From Atkinsonella hypoxylon (lineage: Eukaryota > Ascomycota > Sordariomycetes > Hypocreales > Clavicipitaceae), in contig JFHB01000015.1 in assembly GCA_000729835.1 (NCBI GenBank), forward strand, positions 1-64,000: DNA of 64,000 nt. Reading direction: 5' to 3'. The notes under the pieces are model-generated. The model did no database searches. It had not been told where the DNA came from and worked only from the letters and a program-made list of their open reading frames with translations. How positions within the stretch are numbered: position 1 is the first letter of the stretch; each line of letters starts with the position of its first letter. Of this stretch, positions 32,550-44,737 are shown piece by piece. A program made the position numbers and the translations under genes.

Positions 32550-34040
32550 ATGTCAGTTCTTCTTGAGACCAGCGTAGGTGATATTGTCATCGACCTGCTA
32601 GTTGAGCACGCACCAAAGCTCTGCGAAAAGTAAGTCATACGTTTTTCACAAATTCGATCAGAAGCTCATCCGTGATACAGCTTTCTCAAGCTTTGCAAGG
32701 TCAAATACTACAACTTTTCACCGGTCCATTCCATTCAGAAGAACTTTTCCTTCCAGACTGGCGACCCTCTTGGGCCACTTTCTAAACGATCTGATGGAGG
32801 CTCCTCCATATGGGGGCTTCTCTCGGGCGAGCCTTCGAAACAATCATTTCCCGCCTTCTTTCACCCAAAGCTTAAACATCTTGAACGTGGTACAGTCAGC
32901 ATGGCGACAGCGCCTCTATCATCCGATCCTGATACTCGTATGGCTGCATCCCAATTTATCATAACCCTTGGTGAGGATACCGATTTTTTGGATGGTAAGG
33001 CAGCTATATTTGGTAAAGTCGTGGAAGGTTTTGACGCTTTGGAAAAGATTAATGAAGCCATCGTCGACGACAATGGGCATCCCCTTATTGACATACGAAT
33101 AATGCATACTGTCGTGCTCGACGATCCATACCCAGATCCCTCTGGCTTGAGGGAACCGAGCTCTAGTCCGGCCCCGACATCTGAGCAGCTGGCGACGACA
33201 CGAATCGCAGATGAAGCAGCTCTACACGCGGATGATGGAGTTGATGAGGCTGAACTGGAACGTCGACGACGTCAGACCGAGGCTAATGCGCAAGCTCTAA
33301 CACTCGAAATGATGGGAGACTTGCCCTTCGCCGAAGTCAAACCACCCGAGAACGTTTTATTTGTGTGCAAATTAAATCCCGTCACTGGAGACGATGACCT
33401 CGAGCTCATATTTGGACGATTTGGCAAAATTCTCAGCTGTGAGGTGATACGTGATCAAAAAACCGGCGATAGCCTACAATACGCATTTATCGAATACGAA
33501 GATAAGACGTCATGTGAAGCAGCATATTTCAAAATGCAAGGTGTTCTTATTGATGATAGGAGAATTCACGTTGACTTCTCACAGTCTGTCAGCAAATTGA
33601 GTGATGTCTGGAGAAAAGACACAAATAACAAGCGCAGAGCTAATGCCTCGAGAGGAGGCTGGGGTGGCGTTCGTGAACTAGAGAAAAGAAGACAGTATAG
33701 AGCTGAAGAAGACAGGGTTGAAAAGAACAATTATGGCCTGATCTACGGCGACGAAGAAATGAAAGGCCGTCATGCCAGAAGTGGGGCTGATGGTCGACGA
33801 GATCACGATCGGCCTTCGAGGGAGGATGGCCAGGGACGTGGAGGGCGGGAAAGGAGCCGTAGTCCACCAAGATGGGATCGAAGAAGTGACGACAAATGGA
33901 CAAGAAGGGATGGGGGTCGTCGAGAAAATAGAAGAGATGAGCATTACGATGATCGAAGTCGAAGGGTCAGTAGAGACCGTCATCGAGATCGCTATCGAGA
34001 CAGAGAACGCTACCCTGTCGATTTGTATAGATCGGGATGA
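32550..34040 (+). CDS. cyp6: Cyclophilin-RRM protein (peptidyl-prolyl cis-trans isomerase-like 4)
   Basis: Exons 32550-32629 and 32681-34040 (intron 51 bp, GTAAGT..ATACAG) encode about 479 residues. Residues 1-170 are a cyclophilin domain: [68 protein letters not shown] and [17 protein letters not shown]. Residues about 245-325 form an RNA recognition motif with RNP2 ([10 protein letters not shown]) and RNP1-like [10 protein letters not shown]. After a linker ([17 protein letters not shown]) the C-terminus is an RS/RD-rich tail typical of splicing-associated nuclear proteins. The arrangement is that of PPIL4, Rct1/Cyp6-type isomerases tied to transcription and splicing. The short first exon is supported by phase: CEK-N-FLKL is restored exactly. 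The usual cyclophilin catalytic Arg region is FSPVHSIQ, so catalytic activity may be weak. Confidence 0.9.
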
Positions 34041-37000
34041 TAAACGCACTGAGCGTGGACGTGGCAGCCTAATCTCGGCTACAAGGAACCCGCCATTGCT
34101 GTGCTGTAAGGATCCGGCACCAGCATTACAGGATGATAGTCCTCTTTACATTACGGATAGCACTTCACCACGACTTCCCTTCACTTCCCTTCATGAAGCT
34201 TAACACAAACACAAGCTGCACGAGTCAAAGTGACTCTGAATCTGGGAAGGAAGAAGCATCAGTAAGCTTTCAACAAAGTGTACGTTCAATCTCGATTCAA
34301 CAACTACAAAATTTCTTACACTTTTGGCACACGGATGTGGGCCTGGCCTCTTCATCTACGGGGTGACCACGCTTCTAGGCAGAACGAACGGCTATGCCCG
34401 ACTTGTCGTCCTAGTTGCCGTTTGTATCTGAGTCCTTGACCCATGTCGCTCCATATACGCCTCCCTTCACAAGTTCAATGCAACTGCAAGCGAGCCTTAA
34501 GTACTGTCCGATCCACTATCCCGCACACATGATATACCCTGCGCAGAGGCATATGCGAACGGGCAAAGGAAATTACTCGGTAAAGCCGGCAGTTGGACAA
34601 GCAGAGCTGTCCAGGTTCTATTAACAGACTCACGTCCGTTAATAGCTTTACATTCAACGGATTGTTAACAACCCGGTGCAATGTGCCGAATGGTGCATGT
34701 AGAAACTAATTTTAAACATTTGCGAGCCTGTTGGATCGCTGTATTCTTGACATTGCCTGCTTGTTGCCCCTTTAGGCGGTCACTACGAAGTCGCGCGGTG
34801 TTGATATGAAGGGGAAATTTTATAACTATCGTCGACGGCGAGTGGCGTTTGCTCCTGTTTGAATTCGATACAGCGGTGAGGAAGCGTTAGCGAGACTCCG
34901 GCAATGTACTGAGACAGACAGGCTCGGCAATGACGAATTATGAAACACGAATCAACATGCATCAGCCTTACAAAGCGGCCTCATACTAATTACATGGCCT
35001 ATCAATTTAGCCGTGGTGCTCAAATGTGTGCGGGAAACTTCTGGAACGTCCACCGAGGACGCGGCTACGCCAGATGCCTCTTACAGCAGCACCAAGGGGG
35101 CCCATACCTTGTGATCTTAAACCTCGGGATGTGGCTGTCTTTGTCATGCTTTCTCAATCTGGCTACTACTAGCGACTTTGCAAGCCATCGGAAGAGCTTA
35201 TTAGCATGCGGACCTTGTCCTGTGCGACGAGGGCTTGGAAGCAAAGTCTGACAACAGGAGACGAGCCTACACGATGTTGCTGCAGGGCCACACGGCAGCT
35301 TCTGGCGCAGCCTATGAAGGCGTCGTCGTATCTATGCACATGATGGACAGTTTACAAGGTGCCTTGGAATTTATCTAACCGAGAACAGAATGGCGGTGAC
35401 TCGCAACTAGGTACGGAGTAGAGCTGTGCTCAGTGTACCGAAACTGCATATCTTTGAGAAAAACCATAGATTTTAATGCCGTCGTTTTATAGGCGCCTTG
35501 GTCCAAGTGTTCTCCACGGCCGACTACCTCACGAAGCCGCTGTCTGAAACGGTTGTGATTTGGATGTCTCTATTTTTGCTCTAAATGTCCACATTGACTT
35601 CCATTTTCACAGAAATCTGGACGGAGTACTCCGCAATATGTCAGAAACCCACGCTTGTGGCGTTGTGATCCTGGCCTCTTGTACGAGGATAATATCGGCC
35701 CTGTTTTTTTCTCTCATAGTGCTATATCGCTTGATGAAGCTTTCGCTTCCACTCTGCCTTGAGACGAATCTTGGACAGAGGGTCGATCATTTCCATGAAA
35801 AATCAAATGCTCGTTGGAAATATGGCGACATCGGTGGTCTTGAGGTTCGGTTGCAATGAAAGTCCTCTTGGCGTACTAAGCGGCAATCACAAATAAGCAA
35901 TAGTTACAGTGTTTGCTTCGGAGAAAAGCGTTTGGTCCTGAAACCCAGTCCCCTTCTGCATTAAGGCTGCAGAGTCTACAAGGGCCTGACGTCCTATTCA
36001 ACCAGCATCCAGCCACAGTGTCCAAAGGTCTGGTCTGCTTGCAAGCCACACTCGGACCTCAGAACGCCCGCTACGATATGTTGAAATACCAGGCCCTGGT
36101 TCAGTTCCAATCAACGACATTGTGCGCCCATGCTCTTACTCGCAGCAACATGGTACACACGTGTGCAGCCGGAGGAGGCGGCGATGCGGTAGCAGGCCGC
36201 TTGGCTCAGGGGTTGCTAACAACAAGCACTGGCAGCTTCAGGACATGACATCTTGATCTTCACCGGAAAACCATCGGGATGATTTACCGACAATGAGGCA
36301 CAATGGTCTCTGGTCTACTACTCCTAGGTCCATGCTTTGCCATGCTTGCCATCTCCACTACCCACAGGCCTTTTTGCGCTTTGTCTAGGACCCTTCGTTA
36401 CACCAAGGACTAGATGATCGCGAACGGTGTACTCCGTAGAGTATTTGTTTGAGTGCTCTGCAATGGGTAGAGCGCAAGACCTACCTCAGAGCGCAAGTCA
36501 TCAAACAGCTGGCTTGAAAGCGGCAAGCAGCATCACGACGAAGCCAGAAAGACGACCAAAGTCCATTCGCGGGCCTCTATCCTTGCTCATCGTGGGTGGG
36601 GAAGAAGTCGTTCCACAGGCGTTGAGTTTGCTATGGGAAGAAGATGATGTCCCATTTACCGCCGCCCCAGATCAAATTCTCATCGCAACACGCCATCGTT
36701 CGTGGACGTAGGAGATCGGGGCATTATCGAGGACCTTACCATAAGGTGCCAACAAGACCCAATCAATATGGTCACAACATGTCATGAAGACATATATGCA
36801 ACGTGCTGTACAACACTTCCCACGAGTTATATTCGCAAAAGCATGATTAGAACAGCCGGCAAGGCCACTGATGCACGATATAAGTGACAGTGTATCTGAC
36901 AGCAGGTGTCTTGCAGGGTGGAAAAAGCTAGGTTTGGCTGGACTCATTGAGTACTACCATGAGGTTCAGGATTCAAGCGAATGTAATAAGCAACGGTGAA

Positions 37001-38455
37001 CAAATGCCATTCGAGACTCTGCTGGGAAGACCAACCCAGGCACGCCATATACACACCATCGGAATCTTTCTCTTGCTGACATAGCTTGTGTTGCCGTCAG
37101 AGCCTTAGCTCCCCAATCTCGAGACTAGGTGCTTCTGCGATGTTCTGCGATTGAGGAGGAGCCCCTCCAGAGAAATGGGCGTTTCCGATCTGCTGAGCCC
37201 TTTGGGCCAGATTTTGTCCACGTTTTGCTTAGTTTATTCGTACGTTTAGCGTATGCAATCTCCTACCGGCCGAGTGGGAATAAACCGGATCACCTTGCCA
37301 AGATGCTTCCACAAGATCCCCTGCTGCACGCAACCGTCTGGTTGGGTGTAGACATGTAGCAATTGAAGACAGACGGAGAAGGAAAACTAAAGAATTTAAA
37401 AATAAAAACACCCCTAACCCGGGGACACCGGGACGATCAGACAGACCATGTACCAATGGCGCTGCCACGCCCTGGCCGCTGCTTTGCAGGCAACACGGCG
37501 TTGCAGGCCACGCGAGGCCTGCACAAACGGCGAAGGCATCAGGGGAAAGGGTCTCTTTTGGCACAGCCATCAGCTAGTGAAATTGGCATATGAGCGAGAT
37601 GATGTCTGTTGTGTTTCGTTAAAGGGCCGGTCCGTGGTTATCCAGCATTGTCGCAAACATGGGCATGACCACCTTCCACGCAAGGAGCTGTGCAAGCGCA
37701 TGGCAAAACCCATTCGGTGTATTGGACGTAACTGGTCGGTCACAAACAAAGCTCTCATTATATCAAGCGTGTGTTCAGGACCTGTTAAGTGTCGTACGGC
37801 CGACGTATAACAGCATGGATAGTCGCAACACTCCCGAGCTACTTGAACAGTCCATCTTCATTTCCCAGGCAATACCTTGGCGACCTCTGCTATTTGATTC
37901 GCGAGCAAAAAAAAAAAAAAAAACAAAACAAAAAGAAAGACAAGAAGAAGGAAAAAAAAAAACCCCCCCGTGCAATACTCCCTGTTTGGGTCTTGAATTC
38001 TTTGAAATCTTGAATGAAAAAAAAAATCTCGTTTGGTCAAGTCTACTTTCTGAGTCGTCCAAGGCTTGTAGACAAGGTTCATAACTCTTTTTCCCGCACT
38101 GTTTACAGCATAGCTGTCAAATTGACATACAAACACAAAAGCTCCTTCTCGTTTCTGTGTATCCTTCATAGCTTCCACGGAGTCGGAAGCTTTCGTTGAC
38201 TGTGACGAAGACCTCTTGTGGGTGCGACATCATCGTAGCAGGGTGGTCAATACAGAAACCAGCGAAATCACTTGCCCCAGTCTACTGGCCTTTGATTACA
38301 AACGCTTTATTTGTGTTTTTTCTTCTCCTTCTCCTTCTTCTTCTTCTTCTTCTTCTTCTTCTTCTTCTTCTTCTTCTTCACCTCTATTGCCTCTATTAAC
38401 CACGGTTTCATTGTCTCGGAGGCTCTGACTCGAGGCCGCGTCTGCTAAACGGATC
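34041..38455. other. Gene-poor region, 4.4 kb
   Basis: No gene is supported over this stretch, the longest without one in the window. It contains TACGGAGTA-type motifs at 35412-35420, 35621-35633 and 36430-36438, A-rich runs at 37907-37963 and a long CTT microsatellite at about 38321-38379. Short frames show no family resemblance. Confidence 0.5.
38321..38379. repeat. CTT/TTC trinucleotide microsatellite
   Basis: About eighteen TTC units with minor interruptions at the 5' side, roughly 80-130 bp upstream of the Zn2Cys6 gene start; probably in its 5' leader or promoter. Confidence 0.9.
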
Positions 38456-39880
38456 ATGGTCAGCTCTTACAAACTCTCCAACGAGGCCAGGGGATATAAT
38501 CTGCCGCTCTTGCAACAAAGGACGTTCTACGCGGATCCAAGCCTCAGAATCGGCGGGTTTCCGCAAGAGCCGGGACTCAACAACAACATGACGGATGCTG
38601 AGAGAATGGACGAGCCCGGTTCTCAGCGGAAGCGCATTGCTGTGGCTGTAAGTTGGGCGAGACCAAGACTAGCTTTCTATCTAGCCACGAGGAGAAAGAA
38701 AGACGGCAGCTTTTACTGACGCGGGATAAACTTGTTAGTGTGGGCGCTGCCGCCAGAGGAAGATTCGATGCAGCGGTGATAACGGCGCGGGCGAGGCTTG
38801 CACGAACTGCAAGAATGCCGGGGTGGACAGGTGCCAATTTCTGAGAGTATGAAAAAAAAAATGAAAATTTTTTTTTTCCCCTCCCTTCCAAACATTGGTG
38901 GTCTTTGGTTCCGAGTAGGTTTGCTGATGCCTGATGAATAGGTCTCGTCGACAGAAGTCCAGGGCGTTCGACCGGGCAGCTTCAACTACAACGTTGCCGG
39001 ATCGAGAAAGGCGGCGAGTCGTCACGCTGCGGTCTCGCCGACACTTCCTAGCTCGTCTGCGTATCCTCAAAGCACAATGGCGGCGATTGGTCATGAGGAT
39101 GCGGATCAGCACGACATGGCTTATGGATGCGTGCCGAAGCACTACACTCATGTACACGGATGGACTCAGGGGTATGGTGGTGACCAGTGTGTGGAGTATA
39201 CTCCTTCTTCGTCGTCTCTGCCGATGAACGAGCAGCTGTACATGATGGGATCATACCGCTTGGGCCAGCCCGTGATGGTGCGAAGCAACAACATGTTGTA
39301 TATGGACGCTGATGCTTCATATGGTTATGGCAGTGGGAGCACCACATCGGGCCAAGACACTCGATCGTCCTCGGTCTCCGATTCGTCACACTCTTTTCAA
39401 CATGGCGTGTCTTGCTACTCTCATCCCTCTGTTGACACCTCCGGGCGTATGCTGCCGCTGGCATCAGACCGGTCTCAATCGGCATCCTCCGCTGCCGACG
39501 GCTTAGGCGATCGTCGGGCCTCTCACTTGCCGTCCAGCATGGAGCCTGCGACCATGGTCGATGTCAGTACGAGCTATCATGGCTATGATGGAGGCTTGTG
39601 CAGCAGCTCCATGGACCGCAGCAGTGCCATGTACGCTACGCCATCGGACAAACTTGTCGTGCATGGCGGCGGCTCACTTCGAGGGTCCATCCCCGATTAC
39701 ACCTACCGTTACATGGATACGTCTGAACGCGGGAGTAACAACGCGGGCAACGTGATGGACATGGAGGGCGCAAACTATTTTGCGCAGAACCGTGGATGCT
39801 ATGTTTCGGGAACCGGCTTGGGATCAAGTAGCAACGGCGCCAGCGACAGTCGAAGCTCGCTGGCGGGACTGCATGGGTGA
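38456..39880 (+). CDS. Zn2Cys6 (fungal binuclear zinc cluster) transcription factor
   Basis: Exons 38456-38647, 38739-38846 and 38942-39880 encode about 412 residues. The DNA-binding domain spans residues 65-96, split by intron 1 directly before the first cysteine: CX2CX6CX9CX2CX7C, read as CGRCRQRKIRC...CTNCKNAGVDRC. Upstream KRIAVA and downstream QFLRVSS complete the usual flanks. No middle homology (fungal_trans) domain is visible; the rest is low-complexity Ser/Gly/Tyr/Met-rich sequence, plausible activation surface. Intron 1 is GTAAGT..TGTTAG (91 bp) and intron 2 is GTATGA..GAATAG (95 bp), the latter with an A10..T9-10 hairpin. Targets are unknown. It stands alone in a gene-poor area with a CTT microsatellite just upstream, so no pathway can be inferred from neighbours. 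Confidence 0.88.
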
Positions 39881-41397
39881 ACAACAGGGTCTTTAGGACG
39901 GGGGCCCGGGCGTGGCAAGTCGCTTGGAGTCCCCTAAGTGTGTTATGCATTGATTTACTATTGCGGTATTTTTTTTTAACTTTTTTATTCCGTCATTGGG
40001 AGGCATCGTTGAAGTTGAAACTCAGTGGCATGTTGGAGAGCTGCGGACCATGGACAGGAGCATGACGCCGACACTTCGTTACCATGTTGCCTGGTTCCGC
40101 AAGCTAGTATGTCCCGCTAAAGGCATAAGTACGAGTCATGCTCAGTCTGGGCAGGACGGTGGTAGTAAGTTACTTGCGTTCAGACCAAGTATGATATGTT
40201 CAAGGCTGACAATTGTAGCTCGCAACGTCGCATGGATCGAGACGCAGGTCGTCAGCAGCCGAGGTTGCGAAGCAAGGTATTGCTGTGTAAGTAGACTGGT
40301 GGTGATAGACAAAATGCAATGGATAAGATGGGATTTTTCAGATATTTGGATTACGCGTAGCGAGGATAGAAGATAATCGAGGCAAATTTCGCATTATGTA
40401 GATGGGCGCTTTGGTGTCTTTACAGTCTAACCGTTCTGGTCTGCAATGGCGTCTGTGTTGTGATGCCTGTGACGGTGAGTCACTTCAGCTTGGTATGTGC
40501 TGTTTGAATCTGCCTTGCCGCAATTGCCGCAATTGCAGTGATTTTTCCTTGTCTTTTTCTACATGTCGCGATATTGAGGTTGGCGGCTACTTTGGATTTA
40601 CGCCCTGCTGCGTGCAAGGCTTACCCTTACCCATGCGACAACTTTGCTTTGATAGCAATCACACAGCAAGGTACTCCACGATTCAATGGTCGAATACGTG
40701 GACGGGGAAGGCAATAGTGGCCTTGCTAGTAACATGCCGATAGCTGACGAAATGGTCGCGTGTCCTTTGCATTTGCGATATAATTATGCGCGCCGAGATT
40801 TGCAATGCTTGGATCCGACACTTGTTCACTGAGATGGGCTGAGGACGACTGAAGCTTTGGAGACGGCTGCGGGGCGAGTGCTTGTCTGTGGTTTTAAGAG
40901 GCAAGGTTGCGATAAAATTGCCGGGCGTGCTGGTAAGACTAGGAAGAAGATTGTGGTGTTTTCGGAATCGGAATGGGCAGCTACTACATTGCTGGAGGTG
41001 AAGTGGGTCTTTGAACGACCTAATCGGCAAGCGGTGACTGAGATGTGCATATGCTCAGCATGCGAATCCTCGAAAAGTGCACGGAGTACGGAGTATTCCG
41101 TATAACTAACTACATTAGTTAGGTAGGCGGCAGTTGGCGGGGTAGCTTGACTCGAGAGGGGTCGGCTTCGGTTAATGGCTGCAGAGCTCCAGTCAACATC
41201 CAAGTTAAGTGCCAAGTCATCACCATCAACATCCCCTCGTCTCGTCCGCTAAAGCTTACGACTCCTTATCTGCGTTGCGGTGGTACTTTATCTCTACGCC
41301 TATATGGTTTGTGTTTTAAGTGAGCTCGTACAAAGGGCATCTTCCTAGCTTACAGCACCTCGTCAATTCAACGTATCCTCCACCGCCGGAGCCCGCC
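39881..41397. other. Intergenic region, no supported gene
   Basis: About 1.5 kb with no recognisable gene; includes a tandem-palindromic ACGGAGTACGGAGTATTCCG block at 41081-41103 and the mannose-6-phosphate isomerase promoter. Confidence 0.55.
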
Positions 41398-42830
41398 ATG
41401 CAAGTCCCCCTCTTCCGCCTCCAGTGCGGCGTCAATTCGTACGATTGGGGGAAAAAGGGCGACAAATCTGCTGCTGCGAGATTCGCGGCTGCGACGCCTC
41501 GAGAGGGACTTAGCATTGAGGCCGAGAAGCCCTATGCCGAGGTATGTTTGCAAACTCCCTGAGCTCTGATGGCTGTGGCCGGCGGCCTGTGCTGATGCGT
41601 TTCCCTTATCCTTCGATCTGGTAGCTCTGGATGGGCACTCATCCATCCAACCCCTCTAAAGACGTTCAGACCGGCCGGACGCTGCTCGACCTCGTCTCGG
41701 AGAACCAAGCTCTCCTCTCGTCTTCAGTATCGTCCAAGTACGGCGCCAAGCTTCCCTTCCTGTTCAAAGTTCTGTCCATCAACAAAGCACTGTCGATCCA
41801 GGCTCATCCGAATAAGAAACTCGCCGAGCAACTGCATGCTCGGGATCCCAAGAACTATCCTGATGAAAATCACAAGCCGGAAATGGCAATTGCCATTACC
41901 CCGTTTGAGGGACTGTGTGGATTTCGACCGCTGGCGGAGATCAGCCACTTACTTGACCATATTGCCCCATTGAGGAGCCTCGTCGGCGAGGACGTGTCCA
42001 AGGAGTTTATAGAGACAGTGCAGAATGACGGCGGCAACGAGAATGACAAGAAGCAAGCATTGAAGAAGGCATTTGGGTCATTGATGTCATCTTCCGCGGA
42101 GGACGTCAGCAAGGCAATACACAAGCTGGTCGAGCAGGCCAAGTCTGAGGGTGCGCAATTTGCCGCCGGAGGCGTGGCGTCGACTAGAGGCGAGGTCTTG
42201 TCAGAGCTTGTCACCCGTCTTCATGGGCAGTTCGGCGAGGACATTGGCATCTTTGTCCTCTTCTTCCTCAATTATGTCTCCCTGCAGCCCGGGGAAGCCT
42301 TGTTCCTTGTGGCAGACGACATCCACGCCTACTTATCCGGAGATATTGTGGAATGCATGGCTGCTTCTGACAATGTCGTTCGTGCAGGGCTCACCCCCAA
42401 GTTCAAAGACGTGTCTACGCTTGTCGACATGCTTACGTATAATTATGCGCCTATTGATGAGCAAAAGATGTCTCCCACAGACTATCCTTACGCGACGCTT
42501 AACCGTCTGGGATACAGTTCCGGCTCAGCAGTGCTGCTGTATAACCCGCCCATCGACGAGTTCAGCGTGGTTAGGAGCGTTCTCAAAGGGCCGGGTGCGA
42601 AAGCTACCTTTGAGCCGTTGGAAGGGCCGAGCATTATAATTTGTACGAATGGAAGGGGTAAGATTGCCGTGGGCCCGACGGTAATGGATGTTAAGGAGGG
42701 CTATGTCTTCTTTGTAGGATCTACGGCCGAGGTTGTTTTGGAGGCGGAGGGGGCGGAGGGGGCGGAGGAGGACGAGTTCATTACGTTTAAGGCGTTTTGT
42801 GAGGTGGAGGGGAGTCATGAGAGGCTTTGA
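41398..42830 (+). CDS. Mannose-6-phosphate isomerase (type I)
   Basis: Exons 41398-41541 and 41625-42830 (intron 83 bp, GTATGT..TGGTAG) encode about 449 residues. This Zn enzyme interconverts fructose-6-phosphate and mannose-6-phosphate in the cytosol, feeding GDP-mannose for glycosylation, GPI anchors and the cell wall. Type I signatures are present: [44 protein letters not shown] (metal-ligand His), [13 protein letters not shown] and [22 protein letters not shown] (active site). The C-terminal cupin-like part includes [12 protein letters not shown] and a GAEGAEEDE low-complexity loop. The start [11 protein letters not shown] is canonical; an in-frame ATG 78 bp upstream gives only leader-like residues. 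Flanks on both sides are long, consistent with an independently regulated gene. Confidence 0.95.
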
Positions 42831-44249
42831 GTGTCTAAAGGATGGGGAACATGGTTGAGGTCGAAGGGGGGATCACAGAACTTCAATACGTAGAATGATA
42901 ATACATGATTGCCATGACACGATAATGAAAGTCGGTCGGTCTCAGTGCCCAGAAACTGCATCAACCGTTAGTATTATGGCGTAGGAAATACATTGCTGGT
43001 CTATTTGACCCTTTCTGGCGGATTCAATTTGATCCTAAAATGGTGATGGTGATTTTGCCCTCTTGTCCCAACAACACATCAGTACTTCGCTCGGCAATAA
43101 GCTTTGAATCACAGCAGGCTGTGGGAAATCCGGGCCAAAACTCAACCAACATATTTGGAAATGGCCACAAACTTTCGCGATGGCACATGGTGGACCATGG
43201 ACGCAATCAGCCACCAATGTCTCTGGTATGGTGATACAAGCCCAGACAATAGGTAGTTAGTAAGTGGCTAATAATGGCACATGATGCCCCATGCGGACTT
43301 GGACGCAGTCAAGCCTTCGACCCATTGCCGGCAAGTGAGAGAAGGCGTGCTTGAGTAAGACTCGTACATGCCACGGACTCGTACATGGTAGCGTGCACGG
43401 CGGCAGCGCCCATCATCCCTTACAAATACCGGGCTAACGCGCCTTATTATTTTATGCTCAACCTTGCTTTGCGTGTGTTGCGATGTTGAGTGTGCGATGG
43501 CGTGTGAGGCTTGCGCTTGCTCGCACTTTCGTGCCAATGGCGCAAGTCGGGCGCATTTGGAAGCATGTTTGACCCTATGATGCTCATCTCAGGCAGGAGC
43601 AATCTCTATTTCACTTACTTCCTCCCGTCGCCTTCCACCATTCTTGCCTTCCTCACTTTTTTTTTTTTTCCCTTTTCACCCCCTCGGACTTTCTCTGTCA
43701 TTATTTCTCTCCCCGACGTCCTCTTTAATGTGAACATCCTTCTCTAGCCTGCCTTACTCTAACCGGCCAAGCCGCCTGCTTTGCTCAACAACTCGCATCA
43801 GCTGCATCGCTTCGTCGCCTGTCCCACTTTCCTTTTTCCAATTTCCACCTTCCTCGCCAGCCCAGACCGTGTCTACGTCCGCGTCCGCGTCCGCGTTCGC
43901 ATCGGGATCGGATCTGGTCTTGCTCCTGCTTCATCACGTTGCGGCTCGCGGCACCTGTTTGCCTCTTTCCACGACAGACCCTGCCTTGGCGTGGGTCATT
44001 TGTAGTCGGGCTATTCGCGATCCAGTTACAGCTGGGTTGAATTGACGGCGAGGCCAACGCCCGCTAATTAGGACGACAAGAGGACTGCAGAAACGTAGTC
44101 GACGGCACTTGTCTATCCTGTCGTGACGGTCTCTAACTCGACGTGGTGGCTACTTGACCCATAGACAGACCATCGTACGTTCCCTTCCCTGTTCATAATG
44201 ATTTTTGCCCATTCTCGCTCTTCCCATTTCGTTGACTTCGTGCATCACC

Positions 44250-44280
<31 letters not shown>

Positions 44281-44737
44281 CTTTTTTTTGATTTGGTTTG
44301 GTTTGTTTTAGTTGTCTGGGTTTCAAACTTTTCTACATTAATTGTCCATTTTTATATCTGTATGCGCGGCTCTGTCCACGTTTTTGCAAGCTGCCAGACC
44401 GAGGAGGTAGACGCTTCAGCCAGCATTGCTTAGTAGCTTGACCCATCTGCACCACCACGACAAGGACCTTGTTTTACATCTCAATTGGCGGTACATTTGG
44501 GAGTTTTGGGGAGTGAAACTGTTTCAATTATTCTGCCGTTTATGAGTCTTTTGCTCTTCCTCTTTGCGCTCTATCACATACTTGGAGATTTAAGTGTGTT
44601 GCGTTGCATTCCGTTTTAGCTTTGGAACATTGCTGCCGCGGACCAAGGGTGGGGGGGGGGGCGCCAGAAAAAGGAACTGAGGATATTTATATTATACTAT
44701 TTCGCACAACACCCAGTACCTCTGGGGGAACGCTGCC
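42831..44737. other. Intergenic region and long pyrimidine-rich leader of SGF29
   Basis: About 1.9 kb without a supported gene. From 43580 onward the plus strand is markedly CT-rich, with a T12 run near 43659 and a TTC microsatellite at 44251-44282. A G11 run at 44651-44661 lies about 80 bp before the SGF29 start. This fits a long 5' leader, possibly with its own intron, but no splice pair could be fixed. Confidence 0.5.
44251..44282. repeat. TTC trinucleotide microsatellite
   Basis: About ten TTC units in the upstream region of SGF29. Confidence 0.9.
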
